Below, in pieces: positions 30,901 to 42,800 of a DNA stretch of 64,000 nucleotides (position 1 is the first letter of the stretch; the number at the start of each line of letters is the position of its first letter). This stretch comes from Tachypleus tridentatus (lineage: Eukaryota > Arthropoda > Merostomata > Xiphosura > Limulidae): the NCBI RefSeq assembly GCF_004210375.1, contig NC_134829.1:25870034-25934033 (forward strand). The letters run 5' to 3'. The notes under the pieces were generated by a model. The model searched no databases. It was not told the DNA's origin and saw only the letters and a program-made list of their open reading frames with translations. The position numbers and the translations under genes were made by a program.

Positions 30901-31873
30901 GCGCAAAACTACACGAGGGGTATCTGTGCTAGCCATCCATAATTTATCAGTGTAAGACTAGAGGGAAGGCAGCTAGTCATCATCCCCCACCGCCAACTCT
31001 TGGGCTACTCTTTTACCAACGAATAGTGGGATTGGCCGTCACATTATCACGCCCCCACGGCTGGGAGGGCGAGCATGTTTGGTACCACCGGGATTCGAAC
31101 CTGCAACCCTCGGATTACGAGTCGAACGCCTTAACACTTGGCCATGCCGGGCCCCTTTTCTTTATTGATTAGTTTTAACTTTACTAACTGTGTGTTGGCT
31201 TTAACGAAGGAAGCACCTCTAGTTCCTCGTTTAATATTTCTAGCGATATATTTGTAGCAATATAAACACCGAATAAAGATATTCACTACATGAAATGATT
31301 ATTGAATTTCAAACTATGCTCAGGTAATATTTATAAATATCTTTTTTTCCTCTGCAGTTCAAGAGGCGAGCATACGAACTTCCAGCTGGAGCCGATTTGC
31401 TTGTTGGAAACATTCAAACTACGTTTTTGTGCCCAGGGAATGGCTATTATGCTGACGTGGACAATGGTTGTAAGATATTCCACGTTTGCCAGACCGTCAC
31501 TCATGCTAATGGTAAATCGGAGGTTCAACACTGGAGTTTCATATGTGGAAACCTTACGATTTTTAACCAGTTAACCCTAACCTGCGGTTTTCCACATGAA
31601 GCGATACCGTGCGCTAACTCTAAAGACTTTTTTTACGTCAATAATAACATCGGTATTGAAGAGGCTCTCTTCTTGACAGAGCAGGACACAGAAAAGGCAG
31701 TTCCGTTACTAGGAGGAAGTCTTCCGCTTCCCAGTCGGAAGGCTCGCTTGGAAGCTTCTGCCCCTGCCCCTGCTCCTTCTCCTATTCCTCCAGAGGAACA
31801 ACCAGAAGTAGAAACTGAAACAGAAATCCCTGAAGAAGAGGAACCGGAAGAAGAAAACAGCGAAGAACGTTAG
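27910..31873 (+). CDS. Secreted chitin-binding type-2 (peritrophin-A/CBM14) protein, copy 2, complete
   Basis: Three coding exons join in phase: 27910-27931, 29341-29378 and 31358-31873 (191 residues, stop TAG 31871-31873). Residues 1-17 form a signal peptide (basic start, hydrophobic core, V-T-A cleavage site). RFKR at 20-23 fits a furin site, so a short propeptide is possible. Cysteines 45, 58, 64, 83, 96 and 105 (C-x12-C-x5-C-x18-C-x12-C-x8-C) with GYYAD and IFHVC make one CBM14 domain, which in this family binds chitin outside the cell. Then follow a conserved linker (about 106-150), a Pro/Ala stretch (154-165) and an acidic tail (166-191, 15 of 26 Glu) that copy 1 lacks. Such single-domain proteins are sometimes named U-scoloptoxin(01)-like; no toxin role is shown. 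All three introns have GTAAGT donors. Intact and probably expressed; a structural or calcium-binding role for the acid tail is speculation. Confidence 0.88.
28140..28680. repeat. Minisatellite, about 9-10 units of roughly 60 bp, in intron 2 of copy 2
   Basis: 'catcattagtgatttattaa', 'cctcacaatgtacttctc' and 'atgttattcaaata' recur about every 60 bp with moderate divergence. The array lies wholly inside the intron between the two signal-peptide exons. Confidence 0.88.
29341..29378 (+). CDS. Copy 2, second coding exon (rest of signal peptide)
   Basis: 38 nt between acceptor AG (29339-29340) and donor GTAAGT (29379). It completes the split Val codon, supplies 12 codons ending Ala-Ser-Pro-Arg and leaves phase 0, matching the phase of the last exon. 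Confidence 0.85.
29640..30020. repeat. Degenerate repeat in last intron of copy 2
   Basis: Phrases such as 'agttcctagtcgatt', 'cagcaccaccaaatcc' and 'gtttgtatcatctatcgc' match the minisatellite in the copy 1 intron (100-600). The open frame at 29591-29890 follows from this low-complexity sequence and is not supported. Confidence 0.45.
30021..30880. other. Intron sequence without recognised features
   Basis: AT-rich part of the last intron of copy 2. The minus-strand frame 30367-30573 (68 codons) has no supporting evidence. Confidence 0.45.
30881..31153 (-). mobile_element. SINE family A, copy 15, in the last intron of copy 2
   Basis: Minus-strand, full length from 'tttcgaatttcgcgcaaaac' to 'ggccatgccgggcc', 204 bp before the last exon. 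The corresponding part of the copy 1 intron (1-778) lacks it, so it was probably inserted after the gene duplication. Confidence 0.93.
31358..31873 (+). CDS. Copy 2, last coding exon (CBM14 domain and tail)
   Basis: Opens in phase 0 after acceptor AG at 31356-31357 behind a strong pyrimidine tract. It encodes 171 residues with all six cysteines of the domain. The boundary coincides exactly with the copy 1 exon start (779), which supports both models. Confidence 0.92.
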   Translation, partial: FKRRAYELPAGADLLVGNIQTTFLCPGNGYYADVDNGCKIFHVCQTVTHANGKSEVQHWSFICGNLTIFNQLTLTCGFPHEAIPCANSKDFFYVNNNIGIEEALFLTEQDTEKAVPLLGGSLPLPSRKARLEASAPAPAPSPIPPEEQPEVETETEIPEEEEPEEENSEER

Positions 31874-32420
31874 ATGGAAAAACAAATATACAATAAAGAG
31901 CAAGATTTCTCTGCTTGGTGGCTTTGGAATTGATGAATATCAAGAAATGGGTTTGAATCCTATTAATAAATACATTAACTTCGGTGAAGGGGGAAGCATG
32001 CTGACTAACTTGTGTAGAATACTTTGTTATTATACGCGAGAAGTTTTGCCACGTGTTTGTATATAGGTTGATTGTGAATAAACCTACTCTATTCAAGTGA
32101 TTTACCGAGAAATTGATGTTTATTTCGCAGCTGTTAAAACATGTGTATAAATACATTAACACTAATACAGTTAGAGTATAACAAAACTGAAACCAAGAAC
32201 GTTGAAAGAGCATTAGAAAGAAGAACTACATAACGAGGTTCATTTTTTAAAACATCCATAATTAAAGCAGAGTTCAGAGCTCACACAACGATGTAATAAA
32301 AATTTACAATAATTTAAAGAAAATGTTACTTTCTAAGAAATGAAATGCCAGGTTTAATTGACTTAACAAAATCCTAAGGTATAAAATTATTAATACTGAT
32401 ATACAGAGAACTTAGTATGT
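31874..32420 (+). other. 3' UTR and duplicated flank of copy 2, with polyadenylation signals
   Basis: The segment 'gatttctctgcttggtgg' (about 31904) and the 'gaagcatgctgactaact' block (about 31993) are shared with copy 1. AATAAA occurs at 31892, 31965 and 32077; the last lies in the conserved block that also carries AATAAA in copy 1 and is preferred. Homology with copy 1 flank fades near 32420. Confidence 0.65.
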
Positions 32421-33172
32421 TAAAACTATTTTGAATACGTCAATAAGCAAGTAATATTATAATCACAGTTGATATTAAGTTGCTGAGTCATGTCTTTAGA
32501 ACAATATTTTGAAATTGTTTGGTGTTATTATTTGGTATGATGCCATCAAAAACTGATTGCTTCTTAGAAGAGTATGCAGTAACCCTTTCCAATGCAAAAG
32601 ACTCATAAAATCAAGTCATAACAATATATTCATATCGAGGATTTAAAATTTCGAAGAGAGGGTATATCCTTTGAACTTATAGAAATTAATAGGCAAAGTT
32701 ATATTTAATTATTTGATAAACAAGGAAAAAACAAACAAAAGAGACCTAAGAACTACAGAGAAAGAGACCTGTCAAAGAAATAAATATGTACTCTAAACGT
32801 TGCTTCACCTGTAATTGAGCACTCTATAATAAGGTGTATTTGAAGAAATCAACTTTTTTTATTCCCATATCCTTTTTGTTTTACTAAGTATCGAATTTTT
32901 TGTGCGGCTATTTGTTCAGTGTTGCTCACTCTAAAGCACTTTTTTTTTTTCTGCTTTGCACCCACATTTTATTTTTATGCAGATTCTGTCTTTTCCTCGT
33001 TTTTTTTATTATTGGATATGATAAATTTGAAAAGATGCCGCTGGGCAAAAATGGCGTTAGCTGTTTTGTCTCAGGAACTGTTGTTTACGTTATCCATCTT
33101 CGGCCATATTTCAAAGTACTATTATATTATGTGTACTCTATGTAGCAACAGATGAAATCACAACTTACTTAA
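32421..33172. other. No supported gene
   Basis: AT-rich, with poly-T runs that create hydrophobic chance frames (32900-33155). No element recognised. Confidence 0.45.
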
Positions 33173-33272
33173 TGTTGTTGTTTTTGAAGTAAGCACAAAG
33201 CTACACAAGGGGCTATATGTGATCTGCCCACCACGGGTATCAAAACCCGGTTTTTAGCGTTGTAAGTTGGGG
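33173..33272 (-). mobile_element. SINE family C, copy 7
   Basis: Minus strand; tail 'agtaagcacaaagctacaca', 'gatctgcccaccacgggtat' and 'ccggtttttagcgttgtaag' are well kept. The 5' head is cut short. Confidence 0.82.
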
Positions 33273-33393
33273 GGCATCTAATTAATAAGTTTTTAGTTGA
33301 AAGTTAATTAATTTAATTGTTAATATTTAATTAATTCTTAGTAATTTAAGGTTGATAAATAAGATAATTAATATGCAGGCTATAATAGAATTT
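33273..33393. other. TTAATTAA-rich flank before the gap
   Basis: Very AT-rich sequence with several TTAATTAA/AATTAATT words, ending at the assembly gap. It is the last unique sequence before the satellite. Confidence 0.6.
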
Positions 33394-33893
33394 NNNNNNN
33401 NNNNNNNNNNNNNNNNNNNNNNNNNNNNNNNNNNNNNNNNNNNNNNNNNNNNNNNNNNNNNNNNNNNNNNNNNNNNNNNNNNNNNNNNNNNNNNNNNNNN
33501 NNNNNNNNNNNNNNNNNNNNNNNNNNNNNNNNNNNNNNNNNNNNNNNNNNNNNNNNNNNNNNNNNNNNNNNNNNNNNNNNNNNNNNNNNNNNNNNNNNNN
33601 NNNNNNNNNNNNNNNNNNNNNNNNNNNNNNNNNNNNNNNNNNNNNNNNNNNNNNNNNNNNNNNNNNNNNNNNNNNNNNNNNNNNNNNNNNNNNNNNNNNN
33701 NNNNNNNNNNNNNNNNNNNNNNNNNNNNNNNNNNNNNNNNNNNNNNNNNNNNNNNNNNNNNNNNNNNNNNNNNNNNNNNNNNNNNNNNNNNNNNNNNNNN
33801 NNNNNNNNNNNNNNNNNNNNNNNNNNNNNNNNNNNNNNNNNNNNNNNNNNNNNNNNNNNNNNNNNNNNNNNNNNNNNNNNNNNNNNNNNNNNN
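33394..33893. other. Assembly gap, exactly 500 Ns
   Basis: A round-number placeholder, so the true size is probably unknown. The satellite begins at the first base after the gap, so the left edge of the array is not in the sequence. Confidence 0.99.
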
Positions 33894-36800
33894 GTTAAAC
33901 TGTCACACAGTTACACAAGAAAGTTGGTAATCACACCACTCTTTTAAACTGTCGCACACAGTTACACAAGAAAGTTGGTAATCAAACACTCTCAAGTTAA
34001 ACTGTCACACAGTTACACAAGAAAGTTGGTAATCAAGCACTCTCAAGTTAAACTGTCACACAGTTACATAAGAAAGTTGGTAATCAAACATTCTCAAGTT
34101 AAACTGTCACACAGTTACACAAGAAAGTTGGTAATCAAACACTCTCAAGTTAAACTGCCACACAGTTACACAAGAAAGTTGGTAATCAAGCACTCTCAAG
34201 TTAAACTGTCACACAGTTACACAATAAAGTTGTTAATCAAACACTCTCAAGTTAAACTGTCACACAGTTACACATGAAAGTTGGTAATCAAACACTCTCA
34301 AGTTAAACTGTCACACAGTTACACAATAAAGTTGGTAATCAAACACTCCTTAAACTGTCACACAGTTAAACTGTCAATCAAACACAGTTACACATAAACA
34401 AAAGTTGGTAATCAAACACTCTCAAGTTAAACTGTCACACAGTTACACAAGAAAGTTGGTAATCAAACACTCTCAAGTTAAACTGTCACACAGTTACACA
34501 AGAAAGTTGGTAATCAAACACTCAAGTTAAACTGTCACACAGTTACACAAGAAAGTTGGTAATCAAACATTCTCAAGTTAAACTGTCACACAGTTACACA
34601 TGAAATTTGGTAATCAAACACTCTCAAGTTAAACTGTCACACAGTTACACAAGAAAGTTGGTAATCAAACACTCTCAAGTTAAACTGCCACACAGTTACA
34701 TAAGAAAGTTGGTAATCAAGCACTCTCAAGTTAAACTGTCACACAGTTACACAAGAAAGTTGGTAATCAAACACTCTCAAGTTAAACTGCCACACAGTTA
34801 CATAAGAAAGTTGGTAATCAAGCACTCTCAAGTTAAACTGTCACACAGTTACACAAAAGTTGGTAATCAAACACTCTCAAGTTAAACTGTCACACAGTTA
34901 CACAAGAAAAGTTGGTAATAAACACTCTCAAGTTAAACTGTCACACAGTTACATGAAATTTGGTAATCAAACACTCTCAAGTTAAACTGTCACACAGTTA
35001 CAGAAGAAAGATGGTAATCAAACACTCTCAAGTTAAACTGTCACACAGTTACACATGAAAGTTGGTAATCAAACACTCTCAAGTTAAACTGTCACACAGT
35101 TACACAAGAAAGTTGGTAATCAAACACTCTCAAGTTAAACTGTCACACAGTTACACAAGAAAGTTGGTAATCAAACACTCTCAAGTTAAACTGTCACACA
35201 GTTACACAAGAAAGTTGGTAATCAAACACTCTCAAGTTAAACTGTCACACAGTTACACAAGAAAGTTGGTAATCAAACACTCTGTTAAACTGTCACACAG
35301 TTACACATGAAAGTTGGTAATCAAACACTCTCAAGTTAAACTGTCACACAGTTACACAAGAAAGTTGGTAATCAAACACTCTCAAGTTAAACTGTCACAC
35401 AGTTACACAAGAAAGTTGGTAATCAAACACTCTCAAGTTAAACTGCCACACAGTTACATAAGAAAGTTGGTAATCAAGCACTCTCAAGTTAAACTGTCAC
35501 ACAGTTACACAAGAAAGTTGGTAATCAAACACTCTCAAGTTAAACTGTCACACAGTTACACAAGAAAGTTGGTAATCAAACACTCTCAAGTTAAACTGTC
35601 ACACAGTTACACAAGAAAGTTGGTAATCAAACACTCTCAAGTTAAACTGTCACACAGTTACACAAGAAAGTTGGTAATCAAACACTCTCAAGTTAAACTG
35701 TCACACAGTTACACAAGAAAGTTGGTAATCAAACACTCTCAAGTTAAACTGTCACACAGTTACACAAGAAAGTTGGTAATCAAACACTCTCAAGTTAAAC
35801 TGTCACACAGTTACACATGAAAGTTGGTAATCAAGCACTCTCAAGTTAAACTGTCACACAGTTACACAAGAAAGTTGGTAATCAAACACTCTCAAGTTAA
35901 ACTGTCACACAGTTACACAAGAAAGTTGGTAATCAAACACTCTCAAGTTAAACTGTCACACAGTTACACATGAAAGTTGGTAATCAAACACTCTCAAGTT
36001 AAACTGTCACACAGTTACACAAGAAAGTTGGTAATCAAACACTCTCAAGTTAAACTGTCACACAGTTACACAAGAAAGTTGGTAATCAAACACTCTCAAG
36101 TTAAACTGTCACACAGTTACACAAGAAAGTTGGTAATCAAACACTCTCAAGTTAAACTGTCACACAGTTACACAAGAAAGTTGGTAATCAAACACTCTCA
36201 AGTTAAACTGTCACACAGTTACACATGAAAGTTGGTAATCAAACACTCTCAAGTTAAACTGTCACACAGTTACACAAGAAAGTTGGTAATCAAACACTCT
36301 CAAGTTAAACTGTCACACAGTTACACAAGAAAGTTGGTAATCAAACACTCTCAAGTTAAACTGTCACACAGTTACACAAGAAAGTTGGTAATCAAACACT
36401 CTCAAGTTAAACTGTCACACAGTTACACAAGAAAGTTGGTAATCAAACACTCTCAAGTTAAACTGTCACACAGTTACACAAAAAGTTGGTAATCAAACAC
36501 TCTCAAGTTAAACTGTCACACAGTTACACAAGAAAGTTGGTAATCAAACACTCTCAAGTTAAACTGTCACACAGTTACACAAGAAAGTTGGTAATCAAAC
36601 ACTCTCAAGTTAAACTGTCACACAGTTACACAAGAAAGTTGGTAATCAAACACTCTCAAGTTAAACTGTCACACAGTTACACAAGAAAGTTGGTAATCAA
36701 ACACTCTCAAGTTAAACTGTCACACAGTTACACAAGAAAGTTGGTAATCAAACACTCTCAAGTTAAACTGTCACACAGTTACACAAGAAAGTTGGTAATC

Positions 36801-39800
36801 AAACACTCTCAAGTTAAACTGTCACACAGTTACACAAGAAAGTTGGTAATCAAACACTCTCAAGTTAAACTGTCACACAGTTACACAAGAAAGTTGGTAA
36901 TCAAACACTCTCAAGTTAAACTGTCACACAGTTACACAAGAAAGTTGGTAATCAAACACTCTCAAGTTAAACTGTCACACAGTTACACAAGAAAGTTGGT
37001 AATCAAACACTCTCAAGTTAAACTGTCACACAGTTACACAAGAAAGTTGGTAATCAAACACTCTCAAGTTAAACTGTCACACAGTTACACAAGAAAGTTG
37101 GTAATCAAACACTCTCAAGTTAAACTGTCACACAGTTACACAAGAAAGTTGGTAATCAAACACTCTCAAGTTAAACTGTCACACAGTTACACAAGAAAGT
37201 TGGTAATCAAACACTCTCAAGTTAAACTGTCACACAGTTACACAAGAAAGTTGGTAATCAAACACTCTCAAGTTAAACTGTCACACAGTTACACAAGAAA
37301 GTTGGTAATCAAACACTCTCAAGTTAAACTGTCACACAGTTACACAAAAAGTTGGTAATCAAACACTCTCAAGTTAAACTGTCACACAGTTACACAAGAA
37401 AGTTGGTAATCAAACACTCTCAAGTTAAACTGTCACACAGTTACACAAGAAAGTTGGTAATCAAACACTCTCAAGTTAAACTGTCACACAGTTACACACT
37501 CTCAGAAAGTTGGTAATCAAACACTCTCAAGTTAAACTGTCACACAGTTACACAAGAAAGTTGGTAATCAAACACTCTCAAGTTAAACTGTCACACAGTT
37601 ACACAAGAAAGTTGGTAATCAAACACTCTCAAGTTAAACTGTCACACAGTTACACAAGAAAGTTGGTAATCAAACACTCTCAAGTTAAACTGTCACACAG
37701 TTACACAAGAAAGTTGGTAATCAAACACTCTCAAGTTAAACTGTCAATCAAACACTCTCAAGTTAAACTGTCACACAGTTACAAGTTGGTAATCAAACAC
37801 TCTCAAGTTAAACTGTCACACAGTTACACAAGAAAGTTGGTAATCAAACACTCTCAAGTTAAACTGTCACACAGTTACACAAGAAAGTTGGTAATCAAAC
37901 ACTCTCAAGTTAAACTGTCACACAGTTACACAAGAAAGTTGGTAATCAAACACTCTCAAGTTAAACTGTCACACAGTTACACAAAAAGTTGGTAATCAAA
38001 CACTCTCAAGTTAAACTGTCACACAGTTACACAAGAAAGTTGGTAATCAAACACTCTCAAGTTAAACTGTCACACAGTTACACAAGAAAGTTGGTAATCA
38101 AACACTCTCAAGTTAAACTGTCACACAGTTACACAAGAAAGTTGGTAATCAAACACTCTCAAGTTAAACTGTCACACAGTTACACAAGAAAGTTGGTAAT
38201 CAAACACTCTCAAGTTAAACTGCCACACAGTTACACAAGAAAGTTGGTAATCAAACACTCTCAAGTTAAACTGTCACACAGTTACACAAAAAAGTTGGTA
38301 ATCAAACACTCTCAAGTTAAACTGTCACACAGTTACACAAGAAAGTTGGTAATCAAACACTCTCAAGTTAAACTGTCACACAGTTACACAAGAAAGTTGG
38401 TAATCAAACACTCTCAAGTTAAACTGTCACACAGTTACACAAGAAAGTTGGTAATCAAACACTCTCAAGTTAAACTGTCACACAGTTACACAAGAAAGTT
38501 GGTAATCAAACACTCTCAAGTTAAACTGTCACACAGTTACACAAGAAAGTTGGTAATCAAACACTCTCAAGTTAAACTGTCACACAGTTACACAAGAAAG
38601 TTGGTAATCAAACACTCTCAAGTTAAACTGTCACACAGTTACACAAGAAAGTTGGTAATCAAACACTCTCAAGTTAAACTGTCACACAGTTACACAAGAA
38701 AGTTGGTAATCAAACACTCTCAAGTTAAACTGTCACACAGTTACACAAGAAAGTTGGTAATCAAACACTCTCAAGTTAAACTGTCACACAGTTACACAAG
38801 AAAGTTGGTAATCAAACACTCTCAAGTTAAACTGTCACACAGTTACACAAGAAAGTTGGTAATCAAACACTCTCAAGTTAAACTGTCACACAGTTACACA
38901 AGAAAGTTGGTAATCAAACACTCTCAAGTTAAACTGTCACACAGTTACACAAGAAAGTTGGTAATCAAACACTCTCAAGTTAAACTGTCACACAGTTACA
39001 CAAGAAAGTTGGTAATCAAACACTCTCAAGTTAAACTGTCACACAGTTACACAAGAAAGTTGGTAATCAAACACTCTCAAGTTAAACTGTCACACAGTTA
39101 CACAAGAAAGTTGGTAATCAAACACTCTCAAGTTAAACTGTCACACAGTTACACAAGAAAGTTGGTAATCAAACACTCTCAAGTTAAACTGTCACACAGT
39201 TACACAAGAAAGTTGGTAATCAAACACTCTCAAGTTAAACTGTCACACAGTTACACAAGAAAGTTGGTAATCAAACACTCTCAAGTTAAACTGTCACACA
39301 GTTACACAAGAAAGTTGGTAATCAAACACTCTCAAGTTAAACTGTCACACAGTTACACAAGAAAGTTGGTAATCAAACACTCTCAAGTTAAACTGTCACA
39401 CAGTTACACAAGAAAGTTGGTAATCAAACACTCTCAAGTTAAACTGTCACACAGTTACACAAGAAAGTTGGTAATCAAACACTCTCAAGTTAAACTGTCA
39501 CACAGTTACACAAGAAAGTTGGTAATCAAACACTCTCAAGTTAAACTGTCACACAGTTACACAAGAAAGTTGGTAATCAAACACTCTCAAGTTAAACTGT
39601 CACACAGTTACACAAGAAAGTTGGTAATCAAACACTCTCAAGTTAAACTGTCACACAGTTACACAAGAAAGTTGGTAATCAAACACTCTCAAGTTAAACT
39701 GTCACACAGTTACACAAGAAAGTTGGTAATCAAACACTCTCAAGTTAAACTGTCACACAGTTACACAAGAAAGTTGGTAATCAAACACTCTCAAGTTAAA

Positions 39801-42800
39801 CTGTCACACAGTTACACAAGAAAGTTGGTAATCAAACACTCTCAAGTTAAACTGTCACACAGTTACACAAGAAAGTTGGTAATCAAACACTCTCAAGTTA
39901 AACTGTCACACAGTTACACAAGAAAGTTGGTAATCAAACACTCTCAAGTTAAACTGTCACACAGTTACACAAGAAAGTTGGTAATCAAACACTCTCAAGT
40001 TAAACTGTCACACAGTTACACAAACACTCTCAAGAAAGTTGGTAATCAAACACTCTCAAGTTAAACTGTCACACAGTTACACAAGAAAGTTGGTAATCAA
40101 ACACTCTCAAGTTAAACTGTCACACAGTTACACAAGAAAGTTGGTAATCAAACACTCTCAAGTTAAACTGTCACACAGTTACACAAGAAAGTTGGTAATC
40201 AAACACTCTCAAGTTAAACTGTCACACAGTTACACAAGAAAGTTGGTAATCAAACACTCTCAAGTTAAACTGTCACACAGTTACACAAGAAAGTTGGTAA
40301 TCAAACACTCTCAAGTTAAACTGTCACACAGTTACACAAGAAAGTTGGTAATCAAACACTCTCAAGTTAAACTGTCACACAGTTACACAAGAAAGTTGGT
40401 AATCAAACACTCTCAAGTTAAACTGTCACACAGTTACACAAGAAAGTTGGTAATCAAACACTCTCAAGTTAAACTGTCACACAGTTACACAAGAAAGTTG
40501 GTAATCAAACACTCTCAAGTTAAACTGTCACACAGTTACACAAGAAAGTTGGTAATCAAACACTCTCAAGTTAAACTGTCACACAGTTACACAAGAAAGT
40601 TGGTAATCAAACACTCTCAAGTTAAACTGTCACACAGTTACACAAGAAAGTTGGTAATCAAACACTCTCAAGTTAAACTGTCACACAGTTACACAAGAAA
40701 GTTGGTAATCAAACACTCTCAAGTTAAACTGTCACACAGTTACACAAGAAAGTTGGTAATCAAACACTCTCAAGTTAAACTGTCACACAGTTACACAAGA
40801 AAGTTGGTAATCAAACACTCTCAAGTTAAACTGTCACACAGTTACACAAGAAAGTTGGTAATCAAACACTCTCAAGTTAAACTGTCACACAGTTACACAA
40901 GAAAGTTGGTAATCAAACACTCTCAAGTTAAACTGTCACACAGTTACACAAGAAAGTTGGTAATCAAACACTCTCAAGTTAAACTGTCACACAGTTACAC
41001 AAGAAAGTTGGTAATCAAACACTCTCAAGTTAAACTGTCACACAGTTACACAAGAAAGTTGGTAATCAAACACTCTCAAGTTAAACTGTCACACAGTTAC
41101 ACAAGAAAGTTGGTAATCAAACACTCTCAAGTTAAACTGTCACACAGTTACACAAGAAAGTTGGTAATCAAACACTCTCAAGTTAAACTGTCACACAGTT
41201 ACACAAGAAAGTTGGTAATCAAACACTCTCAAGTTAAACTGTCACACAGTTACACAAGAAAGTTGGTAATCAAACACTCTCAAGTTAAACTGTCACACAG
41301 TTACACAAGAAAGTTGGTAATCAAACACTCTCAAGTTAAACTGTCACACAGTTACACAAGAAAGTTGGTAATCAAACACTCTCAAGTTAAACTGTCACAC
41401 AGTTACACAAGAAAGTTGGTAATCAAACACTCTCAAGTTAAACTGTCACACAGTTACACAAGAAAGTTGGTAATCAAACACTCTCAAGTTAAACTGTCAC
41501 ACAGTTACACAAGAAAGTTGGTAATCAAACACTCTCAAGTTAAACTGTCACACAGTTACACAAGAAAGTTGGTAATCAAACACTCAAGTTAAACTGTCAC
41601 ACAGTCTTGGTAATCAAGTTAAACTTAAACACACAGTTACACAAGAAAGTTGGTAATCAAACACTCTCAAGTTAAACTGTCACACAGTTACACAAGAAAG
41701 TTGGTAATCAAACACTCTCAAGTTAAACTGTCACACAGTTACACAAGAAAGTTGGTAATCAAACACTCTCAAGTTAAACTGTCACACAGTTACACAAGAA
41801 AGTTGGTAATCAAACACTCTCAAGTTAAACTGTCACACAGTTACACAAGAAAGTTGGTAATCAAACACTCTCAAGTTAAACTGTCACACAGTTACACAAG
41901 AAAGTTGGTAATCAAACACTCTCAAGTTAAACTGTCACACAGTTACACAAGAAAGTTGGTAATCAAACACTCTCAAGTTAAACTGTCACACAGTTACACA
42001 AGAAAGTTGGTAATCAAACACTCTCAAGTTAAACTGTCACACAGTTACACAAGAAAGTTGGTAATCAAACACTCTCAAGTTAAACTGTCACACAGTTACA
42101 CAAGAAAGTTGGTAATCAAACACTCTCAAGTTAAACTGTCACACAGTTACACAAGAAAGTTGGTAATCAAACACTCTCAAGTTAAACTGTCACACAGTTA
42201 CACAAGAAAGTTGGTAATCAAACACTCTCAAGTTAAACTGTCACACAGTTACACAAGAAAGTTGGTAATCAAACACTCTCAAGTTAAACTGTCACACAGT
42301 TACACAAGAAAGTTGGTAATCAAACACTCTCAAGTTAAACTGTCACACAGTTACACAAGAAAGTTGGTAATCAAACACTCTCAAGTTAAACTGTCACACA
42401 GTTACACAAGAAAGTTGGTAATCAAACACTCTCAAGTTAAACTGTCACACAGTTACACAAGAAAGTTGGTAATCAAACACTCTCAAGTTAAACTGTCACA
42501 CAGTTACACAAGAAAGTTGGTAATCAAACACTCTCAAGTTAAACTGTCACACAGTTACACAAGAAAGTTGGTAATCAAACACTCTCAAGTTAAACTGTCA
42601 CACAGTTACACAAGAAAGTTGGTAATCAAACACTCTCAAGTTAAACTGTCACACAGTTACACAAGAAAGTTGGTAATCAAACACTCTCAAGTTAAACTGT
42701 CACACAGTTACACAAGAAAGTTGGTAATCAAACACTCTCAAGTTAAACTGTCACACAGTTACACAAGAAAGTTGGTAATCAAACACTCTCAAGTTAAACT

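Noticed and set aside
779-31873. Venom toxin genes (U-scoloptoxin-like naming)
   Set aside because: The sequence shows only a secreted CBM14 domain; the toxin label in related proteins comes from venom transcriptomes and does not establish function here.
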